From positions 4,842,001 through 4,906,000 of the forward strand of contig NZ_CP047242.1 of NCBI RefSeq assembly GCF_009856605.1: DNA of 64,000 nucleotides. The letters are read 5' to 3'. Position 1 is the stretch's first letter. The number at the start of each line of letters is the position of its first letter. A model generated the notes under the pieces. It was not told the origin of the DNA and ran no database searches. It saw only the letters and a list, made by a program, of their open reading frames with translations. The translations under genes were made by a program, and so were the position numbers. Positions 18,344 to 27,617 of this stretch are shown in pieces. The stretch is from Trichormus variabilis 0441. GTDB lineage: Bacteria > Cyanobacteriota > Cyanobacteriia > Cyanobacteriales > Nostocaceae.

Positions 18344-19237
18344 TCACTGTCTAGGAGTAGGTGCGCTTTCTCGCTGTCCTAAAGCTGCTTGGATGCGCGG
18401 TAATTCCAAGAATTGTTTTGTATCAGACAATAAGCGATCGCCCCACAAATTTTCTTTGAGAAAATCTATGCTGGCATAGCGCGGATCAATCCGGAGTGCG
18501 GCTTCTCCTAAAGATATACCCTGTTGGCGATCGCCTTTGGTATACAGAGCCACTGCTAGAGCTAGCAATGGTTCTGCGGCTTGTTTATCAATGGCAACAG
18601 CAGATTGCCATCGCTTAATGGCTTCGTCCACGTTACCTTGTTCGTAGCTGATTAAGCCAATATTGTTAATTGCTGGCCAGAATTTTTTATCTTGGGCTAC
18701 AGCTTTATTGTATTGAGCGATCGCATCTGGCAATCGTCCTATCATGTAATAGGCGTTTCCTAAATCAAACAATCCATCTGCTTCGTTGGGTTTCAATGCC
18801 AAACCAGCTTGGTAATGTTCAATAGCTACTTGATATTTTTTTTGTTGAAAATTAGCCGAGCCTAAAGCAAACAAGACATCAGCATTCTTGGGATTGATTG
18901 TTTTTGATCTATTGAGAGATGCGATCGCTCCATCAAAATTTTTAGTTTGCAACTGCAAACCACCCAAGAGAAACCACACTTTATCATTCCCAGGAGCTAA
19001 CTGGCTGGCCAATTTTGCTCTTGCTAAAGCCAATTCATACTGCTGGAACTGCCCCAGTTGAGCCGCTTCTTGGGCTAAACTCAACCCTTGCTTTTCCAAC
19101 TTTGCTGGATCTAGTTGCAATGTATGAGGTATCAACGCCTGTGCATGAGCTGCTTGGGGCATACTCCACAAACCACAGACAACCAGAAGAGAAATCAAAC
19201 TAACGTGTTTAGGCACACTACCGCCCTCTTGAGCCAT
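18344..19237 (-). CDS. Exported tetratricopeptide (TPR) repeat protein
   Basis: This is a 297-residue protein. The signal peptide spans about residues 10-33 (LISLLVVCGLWSMPQAAHA). The mature part contains six or so TPR units, for example LAQEAAQLGQFQQYELALAR, then units with ALGSANFQQKKYQVAIEHYQ and DLGNAYYMIGRLPDAIAQYN, making a helical protein-binding scaffold in the periplasm or thylakoid lumen. No enzymatic domain is visible and the partner is unknown. The 3' end abuts a repeat array; the last residues (QRESAPTPRQ) may have been altered by it. The gene is monocistronic. Confidence 0.82.
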   Translation of the reverse strand: MAQEGGSVPKHVSLISLLVVCGLWSMPQAAHAQALIPHTLQLDPAKLEKQGLSLAQEAAQLGQFQQYELALARAKLASQLAPGNDKVWFLLGGLQLQTKNFDGAIASLNRSKTINPKNADVLFALGSANFQQKKYQVAIEHYQAGLALKPNEADGLFDLGNAYYMIGRLPDAIAQYNKAVAQDKKFWPAINNIGLISYEQGNVDEAIKRWQSAVAIDKQAAEPLLALAVALYTKGDRQQGISLGEAALRIDPRYASIDFLKENLWGDRLLSDTKQFLELPRIQAALGQRESAPTPRQ

Positions 19238-19909
19238 AAATCAAATAATCTTTCAGCTAGCTTAAACGATCTCCGCCTAAGGCGGCAGGTAAATGTTACA
19301 GTCGTTTGCGCGAACAAGGGGAATGTTGGGGATTGGGGATTGGGGATTGGGGATTGGGGATTGGGGATTGGGGATTGGGGATTGGGGACTGGGGATTGGG
19401 GGCTGAAATGTTATGGAAGTAAGGTGGGCATTGCTTACAGATAGTTACGTTTGTTCAATCATCAATCAAATCGCATTCTTATATCCGCTTTGAAACTATG
19501 TTAGGCATTAGATAATTATCAGTATTAAAACAACGCCAAGTGCTTACATAAAAGCTACACAATTTTACTCATCCGCCTCATAATTTAGGTCAATCTCATC
19601 ACCCCAAATTACGGATAATTCATATTTATTAATAAATAATGGCAAAACTTCTCACCTGTTTAATTCCCGGTTTTTCAGGTAATTATCAACTTATGTAGTG
19701 CAGAAAAATGATTTATTTTAACTCTAGCAGTAGATAAAAAATCAACGATGGTTGTGACTATAGTCATAGATAAATGAGCAAATACTAATGACTTTTGTCA
19801 CTTATGAAATCTAGTCTGCCTGGCTGATAATTGCTGATATAGGTTGGCAAATTCCCAACGCCTGAACCTAAACAAACAGCAACATCAGCACAAACAAGAA
19901 GAAAATATT
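19238..19909. other. Spacer with long GGGGATT repeat
   Basis: It contains the heptamer array at 19328-19402, then about 500 bases of AT-rich DNA upstream of the gene starting at 19910, likely holding its promoter. No gene or structured RNA was recognised. Confidence 0.6.
19328..19402. repeat. Heptamer tandem repeat GGGGATT, about 10 copies
   Basis: An almost perfect run of GGGGATT, with one GGGGACT variant near the right end. Seven-base units of this kind are the classic short tandemly repeated repeats of heterocystous cyanobacteria. Confidence 0.95.
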
Positions 19910-20272
19910 ATGTTGAAAAAAAATCGTGCCACTATATTTTTAGCTGCTGTCGTCATGTTTGCTCCTATGCTTTTGGCTACTCCTGCCAATGCTGGAAGCA
20001 GATATAACAATAGAGAAGTAAACCAAAGAAGAGCAGTTTACCAAAGACCAGTTTACCAGCGAGTAGTCAGACTCCGTAATGGCGCTTATAGGCTTCCTAA
20101 TGGGCAAGTTATTCCTGGTAACAGACTAGTCAGACTGCGTAATCAAGGTTATTGGAGACTACCTAATGGTGATATCGTTCTTCCTAGTCAGGAAATTGTT
20201 CCTGTTAGAAGCATTGTCAGGCTAAGAGATGGTAGCGTTAGGTTACCTAATGGAGTCCTAGTAAGACTGTAG
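19910..20272 (+). CDS. Small exported protein with RLRNG/RLPNG repeats
   Basis: This is a 120-residue protein when started at ATG 19910; the frame opens at 19844, but the added 22 residues are Gln/His-rich and would bury the signal peptide. AAGAAG lies upstream of 19910. Signal peptide: KKNRATIFLAAVVMFAPML with cleavage after ANA. The mature protein is basic and has three copies of a unit with RLRNGAYRLPNG, RLRNQGYWRLPNG and RLRDGSVRLPNG, suggesting short beta-hairpin repeats. The function is unknown; it is probably periplasmic. It is followed by a hairpin terminator and the export operon. Confidence 0.75.
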   Translation: MLKKNRATIFLAAVVMFAPMLLATPANAGSRYNNREVNQRRAVYQRPVYQRVVRLRNGAYRLPNGQVIPGNRLVRLRNQGYWRLPNGDIVLPSQEIVPVRSIVRLRDGSVRLPNGVLVRL

Positions 20273-20302
20273 TCTTGAATTTTATTTAAAGTCTAGAAAC
20301 CT

Positions 20303-20344
20303 ACAGAACTAGTATTGATTTACTAGTTCTGTATTAAATTTTTT
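20303..20344 (+). terminator. Terminator between repeat protein and export operon
   Basis: ACAGAACTAGTA (20303-20314) and TACTAGTTCTGT (20321-20332) form a perfect 12-bp stem with a six-base loop, then an A/T tail ending in TTTTTT. Confidence 0.75.
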
Positions 20345-20359
20345 AACAACGGAGTGCAA

Positions 20360-21913
20360 ATGACAACTGAGACAACACACCCCGTAGATTCATCAATATT
20401 GCTGCCACAGACCAAGAAAAAAGCTAAAATCAATTGGCTTTCTTGGCTGATTGTCTTAGGGATTGTGGGTGGTATCGGCTACGCAATTTATTACCAATTA
20501 ACAGTAGTTCCTCGTCAGCAAGCTAGAAGCAGGGTACTTACACAGGCTGTAGAAAGGCAGACTCTACCAATTACAGTTTCCGCAAATGGAACCGTCAAAC
20601 CTGAACGGTCAGTCAACCTCAGCCCGAAGAATTCTGGCATACTCAAACAATTGCTAGTCAAGGAAGGGGATGTTGTTAAACAAGGGCAAGTTTTAGCCTA
20701 CATGGATGATTCCAACTTGCGAGGACAACTGATCTCTGCACAGGGGCAGTTAGCTCAAGCTGAGGCAAACTTGCAAAAGGTACAAGCGGGGAATCGTCCT
20801 CAGGATATCGGTCAATCTCAGGCTCAGTTAGATGAAGCCTTGGCAAACTTACGTAAGCTAGAGACAGGTAATCGACCACAGGATATTGCTCAAGCCCAAG
20901 CACGCTTAAAAAGCGCACAAGCCAGCTTAACTCAAGCAGAAGACGATTTACGCCGGAATCAGCAACTTTATAATGACGGGGCGATCGCTCTACAAGTCGT
21001 CAATCAAAAACGTACAGAACGCGATAGCGCTCAAGCCCAAGTCAATGAAGCCCAGCAAGCATTGGCCTTACAACAAGCCGGCTCACGCCAAGAAGACATC
21101 GAGCAAGCAAGGGCGACAGTCAGACAGAGACAGGAAGCCTTGGCGCTGCTAAAAGCGGGGAACCGCCGAGAAGATATTGATGCAGCCAGAGCGCAGGTAA
21201 CATCTGCCCGTGGTTCCCTACAAAATACCCAAGCGCAAATCAATGACACCGTACTGCGTGCGCCATTTGATGGTATTGTGACCCAAAAATACGCTGATCC
21301 AGGCGCTTTTGTTACACCCACAACCTCAGGAAGTGCTGTTTCTTCCGCCACCTCTTCTTCAATTTTGGCGTTAGCCTCACGTAATGAAGTTGTAGCCAAT
21401 TTATCTGAATCGAATATTGCCAAAATCCGGTTAGGTCAAAAAGTGACAATTACCGCAGATGCCTATCCAGGTAGAACCTTTGAAGGTAAAGTCAGTCAGA
21501 TTGCTGCTCAAGCCACAGTAGAGCAGAATGTCACCAGTTTTCAGGTCAAAGTATCATTGAGCGATTCTCAAAGATTATTGCGATCGGGGATGAATGTGTC
21601 AGCAGAATTCCAAGCTGGTCAATTAGATAATGCTTTAGTAGTACCCACAGCCGCAGTTGTGCGCCGGGAAAATGCCACAGGTGTTTTTGTCTCAGGAGCC
21701 AATAACCGACCAGTTTTTACTCCGATTAAAACTGGAGCGACTGTTAATAGTTTTACTGAAGTCCAATCTGGCTTGAAAGGTAACGAAAGAGTCCTGCTCA
21801 GTTTCCCTCCAGGAATGCGACCCCAATCAACACCAAGAGGAGGAGTTTTTCCAGGGGTAGGCGGCGGTGGTGGTCGTTCTTCCGGTGGTCGTTCGCGTAA
21901 CGCTGCACCTTAA
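20360..21913 (+). CDS. HlyD/MacA/DevB-type membrane fusion protein (module 1)
   Basis: This is a 517-residue periplasmic adaptor linking an ABC permease to an outer-membrane channel. There is one N-terminal membrane segment (about 26-48), then a biotinyl-lipoyl half (GTVKPERSVNLSPKNSGIL and VKEGDVVKQGQVLAYMD). A long coiled coil (about 120-300) with repeated NRPQDI-type turns follows, then the second lipoyl half (APFDGIVTQKYADPGAFVTP), a beta-barrel and a Gly/Arg-rich tail. A GTG at 20354 is in frame, but GGAG at 20351-20354 sits correctly for ATG 20360. It is the first gene of an operon with the permease (71 bases on) and the ATPase. It resembles DevB, used in heterocyst glycolipid export; the substrate here is unproven. 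Confidence 0.88.
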   Translation: MTTETTHPVDSSILLPQTKKKAKINWLSWLIVLGIVGGIGYAIYYQLTVVPRQQARSRVLTQAVERQTLPITVSANGTVKPERSVNLSPKNSGILKQLLVKEGDVVKQGQVLAYMDDSNLRGQLISAQGQLAQAEANLQKVQAGNRPQDIGQSQAQLDEALANLRKLETGNRPQDIAQAQARLKSAQASLTQAEDDLRRNQQLYNDGAIALQVVNQKRTERDSAQAQVNEAQQALALQQAGSRQEDIEQARATVRQRQEALALLKAGNRREDIDAARAQVTSARGSLQNTQAQINDTVLRAPFDGIVTQKYADPGAFVTPTTSGSAVSSATSSSILALASRNEVVANLSESNIAKIRLGQKVTITADAYPGRTFEGKVSQIAAQATVEQNVTSFQVKVSLSDSQRLLRSGMNVSAEFQAGQLDNALVVPTAAVVRRENATGVFVSGANNRPVFTPIKTGATVNSFTEVQSGLKGNERVLLSFPPGMRPQSTPRGGVFPGVGGGGGRSSGGRSRNAAP

Positions 21914-21984
21914 GGTGAGAGAGAATTTGTACACAAAGTCCGTAAATTATACCTTCCCCAGTCCCCAATCCCCAATCCCCATTT

Positions 21985-23256
21985 ATGTTTAAGGGTTTTT
22001 ATAAAAAAAATAATACTCGTACCGTCCCATTTCTAGAAATATTATTAATGGCGGCTGAAACCCTGTGGAGTAATAAATTACGCACAGGGTTAACTATGTT
22101 GGGTGTAATCATTGGTATTGCTTCAGTCATTGCTATTACTTCCGTGGGTCAGGGGGTGCAGAAGAGTGTGGAGCAACAAATTCAAGCTTTGGGAACAGAT
22201 GTTATACAAATTTTGGCGGGTGCGCCTAGAAGTGGCAATGTTCGACAGGGTTTAGGTTCTACTAGTACATTAACTTGGGAAGATGCAAAAGCGATCGCCC
22301 AACAAGCGCCCTCAGCTGAAATTGTTTCTGCTTACCTCCAGCGCAACGCCCAAGTTGTTTATGGCGGGGAGAACACTTCTACCACAATTTACGGCACAGA
22401 TTTAAACTACCCAGAAGCGAGAAATACTCACCCCCAAGAAGGAAGATATTTTACTCAACAAGAATTAGATTCCTCCGCCCAAGTTGCAGTGATTGGGCCA
22501 ACAGTCCAGAGAACATTGTTTGGCCAGGGTGGTACACCCATAGGTGAGAAAATCCGCATTCAAGGAGAGGCTTATGATGTGATTGGAATTACGGAACCAA
22601 AGGGTTCTCAAGGCCCGATGGATAGAGATGACCAGATATTTATTCCTCTGACAAGTATGTCAAAGCGGTTGGTGGGAAACAATGCCCTGACTGGCGTTTC
22701 GGTAAGTGGAATTTTAGTTAAATCTAGTAATCAGGAACAGTTAGAAGCGGCACAATTTCAAGTTACAAATATTTTACGTTTGCGCCATAATATCTATCCG
22801 CCACAAGCCGATGATTTCCGCCTGACAAATCAAGCCGACATTGTGAGTACCTTCACAAACGTAGTGGGTTTATTTACGATTATGGTAGTGGCGATCGCTG
22901 GTATCTCCCTAGTTGTTGGTGGTATAGGTATTGCCAATATTATGCTAGTCTCCGTTGTGGAACGAACACGGGAAATTGGCATTCGTAAAGCCGTAGGAGC
23001 CACAAATTCAGCCATTCTCAATCAGTTTTTAGCCGAGGCGATCGTCATTTCTATTGTTGGCGGCGGTATAGGTATAGGCGGGGGAATTTTAATTGCTTTT
23101 GCCTCCGCTACTATATTCAAATTTCCCTTTGTAATTTCTATGATTTCCATTATTGTTGGCTTTGGACTCTCACTCACCGTTGGCTTAATTGCCGGAGTAA
23201 TTCCCGCTAGAAATGCCTCCAAGCTAGACCCCATTACCGCCTTACGCAGTGATTAA
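21985..23256 (+). CDS. FtsX/MacB/DevC-type ABC permease (module 1)
   Basis: This is a 423-residue permease with the four-helix MacB plan. TM1 is near 38-58 (TMLGVIIGIASVIAITSVG). A large periplasmic domain spans about 60-285, and three helices lie at about 290-318, 345-370 and 380-402. The cytosolic motif ERTREIGIRKAVGAT, which couples to the ATPase, is present, as is the C-terminal PARNASKLDPITALRSD. It belongs to the DevC/MacB group that drives trans-envelope efflux without itself carrying substrate across the inner membrane. It lies 25 bases upstream of its ATPase. Confidence 0.9.
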   Translation: MFKGFYKKNNTRTVPFLEILLMAAETLWSNKLRTGLTMLGVIIGIASVIAITSVGQGVQKSVEQQIQALGTDVIQILAGAPRSGNVRQGLGSTSTLTWEDAKAIAQQAPSAEIVSAYLQRNAQVVYGGENTSTTIYGTDLNYPEARNTHPQEGRYFTQQELDSSAQVAVIGPTVQRTLFGQGGTPIGEKIRIQGEAYDVIGITEPKGSQGPMDRDDQIFIPLTSMSKRLVGNNALTGVSVSGILVKSSNQEQLEAAQFQVTNILRLRHNIYPPQADDFRLTNQADIVSTFTNVVGLFTIMVVAIAGISLVVGGIGIANIMLVSVVERTREIGIRKAVGATNSAILNQFLAEAIVISIVGGGIGIGGGILIAFASATIFKFPFVISMISIIVGFGLSLTVGLIAGVIPARNASKLDPITALRSD

Positions 23257-23281
23257 AAATTAATTCCTGAGTGTTACTAAT

Positions 23282-23956
23282 ATGACAACAATGATTTGGA
23301 TGGAATCTATTACTAAAACCTACCAATTAGGAGAAGTCCGCGTTCCTATACTTAAAGGTATTCAACTGGGTATTGAAGAAGGAGAATATGTTTCTATTAT
23401 GGGTGCGTCAGGTTCTGGTAAATCTACACTCATGAATATTATGGGATGTTTGGATCGTCCTAGTGCCGGACACTATATTTTTGAAGGTAGAAATCTAACC
23501 ACTTATAACGATGATGAATTAGCTTATATACGCAATCAACGCATAGGTTTCGTATTTCAACAGTTTAATTTGCTATCACGGGCAACAGCCTTAGAAAATG
23601 TGATGCTACCGATGGTTTACGCTAACTTACCTAAACGCAAACGTCGTGAAAGAGCATTAGAAGCATTAAAAAAAGTAGGATTGGGAGAACGGATTCTCAA
23701 TCGTCCCAGTCAACTTTCTGGGGGACAACAACAACGAGTAGCTATTGCTCGTGCTTTAGTAAATCGACCAGCTTTAGTTTTAGCTGATGAGCCTACAGGA
23801 GCTTTAGACACCGAAACATCTTATGAAGTGATGAGTTTATTGACGGAATTAAATCAACAAGGAATTACGATTGTCATTGTTACCCATGAACCGGATATTG
23901 CGGCTCAAACTAAAAGAGTAATTCGAGTTCAAGATGGTTTAATCGTATCAGCCTAA
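23282..23956 (+). CDS. MacB/LolD/DevA-type ABC ATPase (module 1)
   Basis: This is a 224-residue ATPase with Walker [10 protein letters not shown] near residue 40, Q-loop [13 protein letters not shown], signature [14 protein letters not shown], Walker [13 protein letters not shown] and H-loop VTHEPDIA. It is the third gene of the fusion protein-permease-ATPase operon, the devBCA order. It is closely similar to the lone ATPase at 11760-12518, which suggests a family of exchangeable ATPases. The substrate is unknown. Confidence 0.92.
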   Translation: MTTMIWMESITKTYQLGEVRVPILKGIQLGIEEGEYVSIMGASGSGKSTLMNIMGCLDRPSAGHYIFEGRNLTTYNDDELAYIRNQRIGFVFQQFNLLSRATALENVMLPMVYANLPKRKRRERALEALKKVGLGERILNRPSQLSGGQQQRVAIARALVNRPALVLADEPTGALDTETSYEVMSLLTELNQQGITIVIVTHEPDIAAQTKRVIRVQDGLIVSA

Positions 23957-24353
23957 TGAATAGAACTTACGCAATTGTCATCATCAAACTAACTAGCGTG
24001 GCAAGCCTTAAATAGTGCGGGGAAAAAGTTTTTGTGGTGCAGTCATCTTGCCTGTACTAGAAGGGCTAGAAGCCCATCCCATAAGAGAACTATAATGCAA
24101 CATTTGAGATTGGGCAGTCCAGTAGGGGTAGCAGGTAGAGATATTGTGCCATTTGAACTGTTTTATGACCTGAGTTCACCCATTTAGGTGAAGGCATATA
24201 TATTTACTCAGGAATAATATTAGGTTAGAGAGGGAAACAATATCACGTATTTTACGTCCAAATACTGAATTTAAACAAATATTTACCTTATTATAGCTCT
24301 AAAGCGTTTTATCTCTGACCACTCCCCGAACCAAGGTTAATAGGCCGCTACTT
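23957..24353. other. Spacer between the two export modules
   Basis: It contains a dispersed inverted-repeat motif (CTAGAAGGGCTAGAAGCCC at about 24057-24075) and a 30-codon frame at 24095-24187 with no recognised similarity. AT-rich DNA before 24354 may hold the promoter of module 2. Confidence 0.5.
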
Positions 24354-25823
24354 ATGACTGCGTACATAGAAGTTCCGATGATTGGTAAAGTTAAATACCC
24401 GGCGCGCTGGCTGGTGGGACTAGCAGCTGTTGGTGTTTTAGTAGTTGGCTCGGCCACAACCTACAAGATAGTTCAACAGGGAAATAGTAAGCAAGATGTA
24501 ACGCAATTAACGGTTCCGGTAGAAGCTAAGAATGTCACTATCAGAATTACCGCCAGTGGTAAAGTTGTGCCGGTGCAGAGTGTGAATCTTAGCCCGAAAA
24601 ACCCTGGTGTGCTGGCGCAGTTATATGTAGAACAAGGCGATCGCGTGGAGCAAGGACAGATCATTGCCCGGATGGATGTGGGTGAGATCGAAGCTCAAAT
24701 TGCTCAATATCGCGCCAATATAGCCCAAGCCCAAGCCCAGTTAGATGAAGCTAGGGCGGGGAATCGTCCTCAAGAAATTGCTCAATCTAAAGCGCGTCTA
24801 GCCCAGGCTCAAGCTCAATTAGCTGAGTCTGTGGCCGGGAATCGTCCCCAAGAAGTTGCTAAAGCCCAATCTCAAGTTGATGCAGCCCAGGCCAGGGTAA
24901 ATTACACATCGGAACAGGTAAAACGTTATCAATATCTCTTTAACCAAGGGGCAGAGAGAAAACAATTATTTGATCAAGCCGTTAGTGAAGACAAAAGTGC
25001 GAGAGCTAATTTAGCAGAAGCACAAAAGCAATTATCCTTATTGCAAAGTGGCACTCGGAGTGAGGTGATCTCTGCAAAGGAAGCTGCTGTCACCGAAGCA
25101 CGGGCAGCATTAGTACTTTCACAAGAAGGTAGCCGCCCCGAAGAAATTGCCCAACGTCAAGCAGCTGTGAAAGCAGCCCAAGCACAGCTAGCAGCCGCCC
25201 AAGTTAGATTAGCAGATACGATTATTCGCGCGCCTTTCTCTGGCATAGTCACTCAGAAGTACTCCAACGTGGGTGCTTTCGTCACTCCTACAACCTCCGC
25301 TTCCACCAGTGCTTCTGCAACTTCTAGTTCCATTGTGGCGTTAGCCAGGGGTGTAGAAATCTTGGCGCAAGTCCCAGAAGCTGACATTGGCCGCATTAAA
25401 CAAGGGCAACAAGTAGAAATTGTGGCAGATGCCTATCCTGATGAAGTTTTTCAAGGGCGTGTACGTTTAATTGCCCCGGAAGCAGTCATAGAACAGGGTG
25501 TGACATCCTTTCAAGTGCGGGTAGCCATCGATACGGGAGTGGATAAACTACGATCTGGCTTAAATGTAGATTTAACTTTCTTGGGCGATCGCGTCAATAA
25601 TGCTCTGGTATTACCGACAGTTTCCATTGTCACAGAAAATGGCAAAACAGGTGTCTTAGTACCAGATGCCCAAAATAAACCCCAGTTTCGAGAAGTCACC
25701 GTTGGCGCACAAATCCAAGACCAAACTCAGGTTTTATCTGGCTTGAAAACAGGCGATCGCGTGTTTGTTGACTTACCCCAAGACTACAGAATCCAACAGG
25801 CCAAAGAAAAGGCAAATCAATGA
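24354..25823 (+). CDS. HlyD/MacA/DevB-type membrane fusion protein (module 2)
   Basis: This is a 489-residue adaptor like that of module 1: an N-terminal membrane segment (about 19-40), lipoyl halves SPKNPGVLAQLYVEQGDRV and APFSGIVTQKYSNVGAFVTP, and a long coiled coil with NRPQEI-type repeats. The last stretch is a barrel region ending SGLKTGDRVFVDLPQDYRIQ. Its stop overlaps the next ATG by four bases (ATGA), so the permease is coupled to it. The sequence is clearly related to module 1 but diverged, so I read the pair as an old duplication of a DevBCA-type exporter. Confidence 0.88.
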   Translation: MTAYIEVPMIGKVKYPARWLVGLAAVGVLVVGSATTYKIVQQGNSKQDVTQLTVPVEAKNVTIRITASGKVVPVQSVNLSPKNPGVLAQLYVEQGDRVEQGQIIARMDVGEIEAQIAQYRANIAQAQAQLDEARAGNRPQEIAQSKARLAQAQAQLAESVAGNRPQEVAKAQSQVDAAQARVNYTSEQVKRYQYLFNQGAERKQLFDQAVSEDKSARANLAEAQKQLSLLQSGTRSEVISAKEAAVTEARAALVLSQEGSRPEEIAQRQAAVKAAQAQLAAAQVRLADTIIRAPFSGIVTQKYSNVGAFVTPTTSASTSASATSSSIVALARGVEILAQVPEADIGRIKQGQQVEIVADAYPDEVFQGRVRLIAPEAVIEQGVTSFQVRVAIDTGVDKLRSGLNVDLTFLGDRVNNALVLPTVSIVTENGKTGVLVPDAQNKPQFREVTVGAQIQDQTQVLSGLKTGDRVFVDLPQDYRIQQAKEKANQ

Positions 25824-27037
25824 ATTTCCTAGAAAGTATGCAAATGGCAGGGAAAACCCTGCTGTCCAATAAGCTGCGTAGCGCCCTGACGATGTTGGGC
25901 ATTGTTATTGGTAACGCCTCAGTCATTGCCATGATTGGGATTGGGGAAGGGGGACAGAGGTTTGTTCAGCAACAGTTAGAGTCACTAGGCCCAAACGTGC
26001 TGTTTATCATTCCAGGGAATCAAGCTACTCAACGGATCTCTAACGAATTACCCAAAACTCTGGTATTAGGGGACGCAGAAGCGATCGCCACCCAAGTACC
26101 AACCATCGCCGCCGTGACGGTAGAGTTAAATAGTCGGCAGGTAGTCACCTACAGTAACAGAAATACCAACGTTAATATTATTGGTACAAATCCCAACTTC
26201 TTAAGAGTGCGGGATTTTAATGTTGATAGAGGGCGATTTTTTACCGATATAGATATGAAACGCAGCAATCAAGTTGCGGTACTCGGTGCAAAATTAGCTG
26301 GAAGACTTTTTGGAAATACCAACCCAGTGGGGCAGCAATTACGTATCAAAAATGCTAGCTTTCAAGTCATTGGTGTATTGGAAGCCAAAGGCTCAAATCT
26401 TGGTGTCGATTATGATGATGCGGCAATGGTGCCAATCATTACCACGGCTAACCGGATTGTGGGACGCACCTCTCCCTATGGATTAGAGGTAACTTTTATT
26501 GTCGCCTCCGCGAAAAATGCCGAGAGTGTGGATGCAGCCGTATTCCAAATTACCAACTTACTGCGACAACGCCACAAAATCACCGGCGAAGATGACTTCA
26601 CCATCCGTACCCAAAAAGATGCCTTGCAGACAGTCGGACAAATCTCCAGTGCATTGACAATTATGTTAGCGGCGATCGCTGGTATATCATTGTTTGTTGG
26701 TGGCATCGGCATCATGAATATTATGCTCGTTTCCGTCACTGAACGCACCCAAGAAATTGGACTCCGCAAAGCCATTGGCGCGACAGAACAAGATATTTTA
26801 TTGCAATTTATTATTGAATCTGTGATTGTGTCTGCCATTGGTGGCTTAGTTGGGACTGGTGTTGGTGTTGGTGGCATCATGTTAGTGGCAGCCTTGACAC
26901 CTCTAGAAGCCGCCATTTCTCCTGTAGCCATTGCCACAGCAGTGGGTATTTCTGGGGCGATCGGTTTATTTTTTGGCGTGGTTCCTGCCCGTCGTGCAGC
27001 TAAACTTGATCCTATTGTAGCCTTGAGAAGTGCTTAG
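25820..27037 (+). CDS. FtsX/MacB/DevC-type ABC permease (module 2)
   Basis: This is a 405-residue permease with TM1 at about 21-40 (LTMLGIVIGNASVIAMIGIG), a periplasmic domain, and three C-terminal helices. The coupling motif ERTQEIGLRKAIGAT and the end PARRAAKLDPIVALRSA are intact. The start overlaps the fusion protein stop (ATGA). No ATPase follows, unlike module 1; the gene downstream is on the other strand. The ATPase at 23282 or 11760 probably energises it; this is inference. Confidence 0.9.
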   Translation: MNFLESMQMAGKTLLSNKLRSALTMLGIVIGNASVIAMIGIGEGGQRFVQQQLESLGPNVLFIIPGNQATQRISNELPKTLVLGDAEAIATQVPTIAAVTVELNSRQVVTYSNRNTNVNIIGTNPNFLRVRDFNVDRGRFFTDIDMKRSNQVAVLGAKLAGRLFGNTNPVGQQLRIKNASFQVIGVLEAKGSNLGVDYDDAAMVPIITTANRIVGRTSPYGLEVTFIVASAKNAESVDAAVFQITNLLRQRHKITGEDDFTIRTQKDALQTVGQISSALTIMLAAIAGISLFVGGIGIMNIMLVSVTERTQEIGLRKAIGATEQDILLQFIIESVIVSAIGGLVGTGVGVGGIMLVAALTPLEAAISPVAIATAVGISGAIGLFFGVVPARRAAKLDPIVALRSA

Positions 27038-27617
27038 TATGGGATCAGTTCATCTACAGTTTTCGGCAATAAAAAATGCCTGCATATGCAGACATTTATG
27101 AGGCTTTCTGTCACTGTAATCGGCTACAATCATGTTTGAATCATGATGCTTTTATTTTTGCTGATCCAAAATCATAAATCAATCCCATAAAATCATAATT
27201 TTAGACATAAATCACTGAATTATATCTTGAATTTTGCCTTTTTATTAATACAGTATTAGAGATTAATATACGACATTCATTATAAAATTCATATTTAGAA
27301 TTTTTTTCGGAAATTTCCGATTATATGATGTTTCTAAATAGTGAATAATAAGCAGTTTTCCTAGCTATTAGTTAGACAAAAATGGGGTATTTACGTCTGC
27401 AAAATTTTATATTTCGCCCCAAATTTTAAATTATAAAAGTAGAGGTGGTCAGGTTAATAGCCCCAGAAACTTCCCAGTTCTGGGGTTTTACTTCGTTCAC
27501 AAATACAACTACTATCCTACCGAGTTAAAAACTAATAATGCCTGTGGAGGTAGGTAATGGGTAAAACAATTACCTACCACCAATTACCAACCTCTCTTCG
27601 TAATTTCATAAATCACA
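27038..27617. other. Long 3' region after export module 2
   Basis: No open frame was supported. A small palindrome TGCCTGCATATGCAGACA (27077-27094) and a late terminator (27461-27490) suggest a long 3' untranslated region or a separate small RNA; the DNA between is very AT-rich. Confidence 0.45.
27461..27490 (+). terminator. Rho-independent terminator
   Basis: CCCCAGAA (27461-27468) and TTCTGGGG (27478-27485) form a perfect 8-bp stem with a nine-base loop, followed by TTTTA on the plus strand. It lies 424 bases after the permease stop codon. Confidence 0.8.

Noticed and set aside
18164..18382. 72-codon open frame on the plus strand
   Set aside because: It is made of the MITE core and the CCTACACC repeat array and overlaps the TPR gene on the other strand.
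19115..19444. 109-codon open frame with GDWGLGI repeats
   Set aside because: The repeated peptide is only the translation of the GGGGATT heptamer array, and the frame is antisense to the TPR gene.
24095..24187. 30-codon frame between the export modules
   Set aside because: Too short, with no ribosome site; the RDIVPFELFYDL segment looked protein-like but could not be tied to a family.
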